Source: Terribacillus aidingensis
GTDB taxonomy: Bacteria > Bacillota > Bacilli > Bacillales > Amphibacillaceae
Length of the DNA: 64,000 nt
Assembly: GCF_040703035.1 (NCBI RefSeq)
Contig: NZ_CP159996.1
Span: 220,001-284,000 of the forward strand
Direction: 5' to 3'
Part shown: piece after piece, positions 62,855 through 64,000 of the stretch
Position numbering within the stretch: the first letter of the stretch is position 1
Layout of the letters: the number at the start of each line of letters is the position of its first letter
The notes under the pieces: generated by a model
The model's database searches: none
The model's input: only the letters and a program-made list of their open reading frames with translations
Told to the model about the DNA's origin: nothing
Made by a program: the position numbers and the translations under genes

Positions 62855-64000
62855 ATGCACGTTTTACGCACACTCCATCCTTACAGCTGGACAATCATCA
62901 TTGGAACGGTGTTCGGCAGGATGGCAACTAGTATGAGTATTCCTTTTTTGGCAATTTATCTGACGCAGGTGAAAGGGGCGTCAGCAGGATTCACCGGTTT
63001 GATCATCGCTATCAGTTCTTTGGTCGGTATCCTGTCCAGCTTCTATGGCGGATACTTTTCTGATCGATTCGGAAGAAAGATAATCATCGGTATCAGCATA
63101 TTCGGCTGGTGCGGGGTATTCGTAGGATTCGCGTTGGCGGATGCTATTTGGGTATTCTTTGTCATGAATGCACTGAATGGATTATGCCGTTCGTTGTTCG
63201 AGCCAACGTCCAAAGCTCTTTTGTCGGATGTGACCGATCAAAAGAACCGTTTACTTGTTTTCAATATGCGCTATACAGCCATAAATATAGGTGTCGTATT
63301 CGGTCCTCTTTTAGGTCTGTACTTTGGTTCGGCTGCTTCTACCGCGCCATTTCTGATAGCCGCTTTGGTTTATTTTGCCTACGGACTTGTACTTATTTTT
63401 CAATTTTTACGTGTCAAAGTGGAAGAGGCAGCTGCAGCAGGAGCCAATATAATTAGTGTCCGTGAAGCCTTTCATGTGACGCGAAAGGACACACTGTTTA
63501 TGTTCCTGCTGATCGGGGTCACCATCAGTGTTTTCGGATATTCACATTTCAGCGCCACTCTGCCTCAGTTTTTCGCAGCTACGCCCAGCATTGAAGATGG
63601 AGCACGGCTATTCAGCATGATGCTCACGCTGAATGCGTTGACAGTTCTGATTGTGCAGTACCCAATCGTTGCTATCGCGAAAAAGTATTCACTCGTATTG
63701 TCGCTGATGCTCGGAAATATACTGATTGCCCTCAGTTTGCTAAGTATGGCCTTTTTGCACGAGATAATCTGGATTGCAGCTGCGGTCATTCTGTTCACAA
63801 TCGGAGAAGTGCTGTTATTTTCCATGTCGGATATGTTCATTGATGAGATTGCCAATCCCGATATGAAAGGAACATATTTCGGAGCAATGGGCTTTACAGG
63901 ATTTGGGAATGTGGCAGGACCGCTGATTGGAGGCATGCTGTTGGATCATTTCGGTGCTGTTCATCCGATTCCAATATTCACAATCATAGCCTTCCTAGTT
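62855..64000 (+). CDS. MFS transporter, 3' end outside window
   Basis: The frame is open from the ATG at 62855 to the window edge, 382 codons without a stop, so the gene continues. It is an MFS transporter with about 12 helices, YGGYFSDRFGRKIIIG as the loop 2-3 motif, and FRMATSMSIPFLAIYLTQ-like helix 1. It resembles the multidrug/YqjV-like group. GAGGAG precedes the ATG by about 11 bases. Few residues appear to be missing at the C terminus. The substrate is unknown. Confidence 0.88.
   Translation, partial: MHVLRTLHPYSWTIIIGTVFGRMATSMSIPFLAIYLTQVKGASAGFTGLIIAISSLVGILSSFYGGYFSDRFGRKIIIGISIFGWCGVFVGFALADAIWVFFVMNALNGLCRSLFEPTSKALLSDVTDQKNRLLVFNMRYTAINIGVVFGPLLGLYFGSAASTAPFLIAALVYFAYGLVLIFQFLRVKVEEAAAAGANIISVREAFHVTRKDTLFMFLLIGVTISVFGYSHFSATLPQFFAATPSIEDGARLFSMMLTLNALTVLIVQYPIVAIAKKYSLVLSLMLGNILIALSLLSMAFLHEIIWIAAAVILFTIGEVLLFSMSDMFIDEIANPDMKGTYFGAMGFTGFGNVAGPLIGGMLLDHFGAVHPIPIFTIIAFLV

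Overview
The window is a stretch of ordinary chromosome from a low-GC, spore-forming member of the Bacillaceae. The evidence is consistent: strong AAGGAGG-type ribosome binding sites, TTG and GTG starts, dense gene packing with hairpin/T-run terminators, spore-coat genes, SigB-type promoters, and many genes whose closest recognisable relatives are Bacillus subtilis proteins (yraDEFG-adhB, ytcD-ytbDE, alaRT, glcT-ptsG, bdbDC, ywbI-ywbHG, ycdF-cwlK) but in a different order. A halotolerant Bacillus relative such as Terribacillus or Virgibacillus would fit; that genus-level guess rests on impression only. There is no rRNA, tRNA, CRISPR array, transposase, integrase or prophage gene.

Layout. 0-2.5 kb: the 3' part of a 6-phospho-beta-glucosidase, an SDR and a PepSY protein. 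2.6-4.8 kb: a SigB-type aldehyde dehydrogenase/YhfK operon. 5-6.4 kb: small membrane proteins and an autoregulated-looking XRE repressor/membrane-protein pair, next to a 42-bp perfect palindrome. 6.4-8.2 kb: a flavin oxidoreductase pair. 8.3-10.7 kb: a divergent spore-coat cluster with the alcohol dehydrogenase AdhB. 10.7-13.9 kb: an SgrR-like regulator divergent from an MFS exporter. 13.9-20.8 kb: LURP-one, WYL regulator, DinB, SDR-DUF2867, FUSC and the BdbDC thiol oxidase pair. 20.9-23 kb: a CidAB-type holin-like pair with a LysR regulator. 23-30 kb: GNAT, FAD oxidase, K+ channel subunit, alanine transaminase operon, Old Yellow Enzyme. 30.2-33.3 kb: the GlcT antiterminator, its RNA target and glucose PtsG. 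33.4-35.9 kb: HxlR/MFS/aldo-keto reductase. 35.9-40.3 kb: an 1148-residue membrane protein and FabI.

40.5-44.3 kb holds a four-gene operon of GntR regulator, ABC ATPase, large permease with a hydrophilic C-terminal domain, and an ECF-type sigma factor with no visible anti-sigma. 44.4-51.4 kb holds a DUF2294 gene and then a six-gene operon joining a PotABCD-like importer to a nucleoside hydrolase and an adenine deaminase, preceded by a structured leader ending in a strong terminator only about 40 bases before the first start codon. 51.4-58.9 kb is rich in stress and signalling genes: RsbR-like STAS protein, epoxide-hydrolase-like enzyme, histidinol phosphatase, SigB-type YtxH protein, two tandem soluble chemoreceptors, SigB-type glucose dehydrogenase, CwlK and an HD hydrolase. 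59-64 kb: a ZnT9-like CDF transporter, a YhdF-like SDR, a 51-codon small gene, nadE, mscL and a truncated MFS gene.

No obvious new defence or mobile system is present. The items most deserving follow-up are the leader and composition of the purine operon, the GntR-ABC-sigma operon, and the XRE module with its palindromes.
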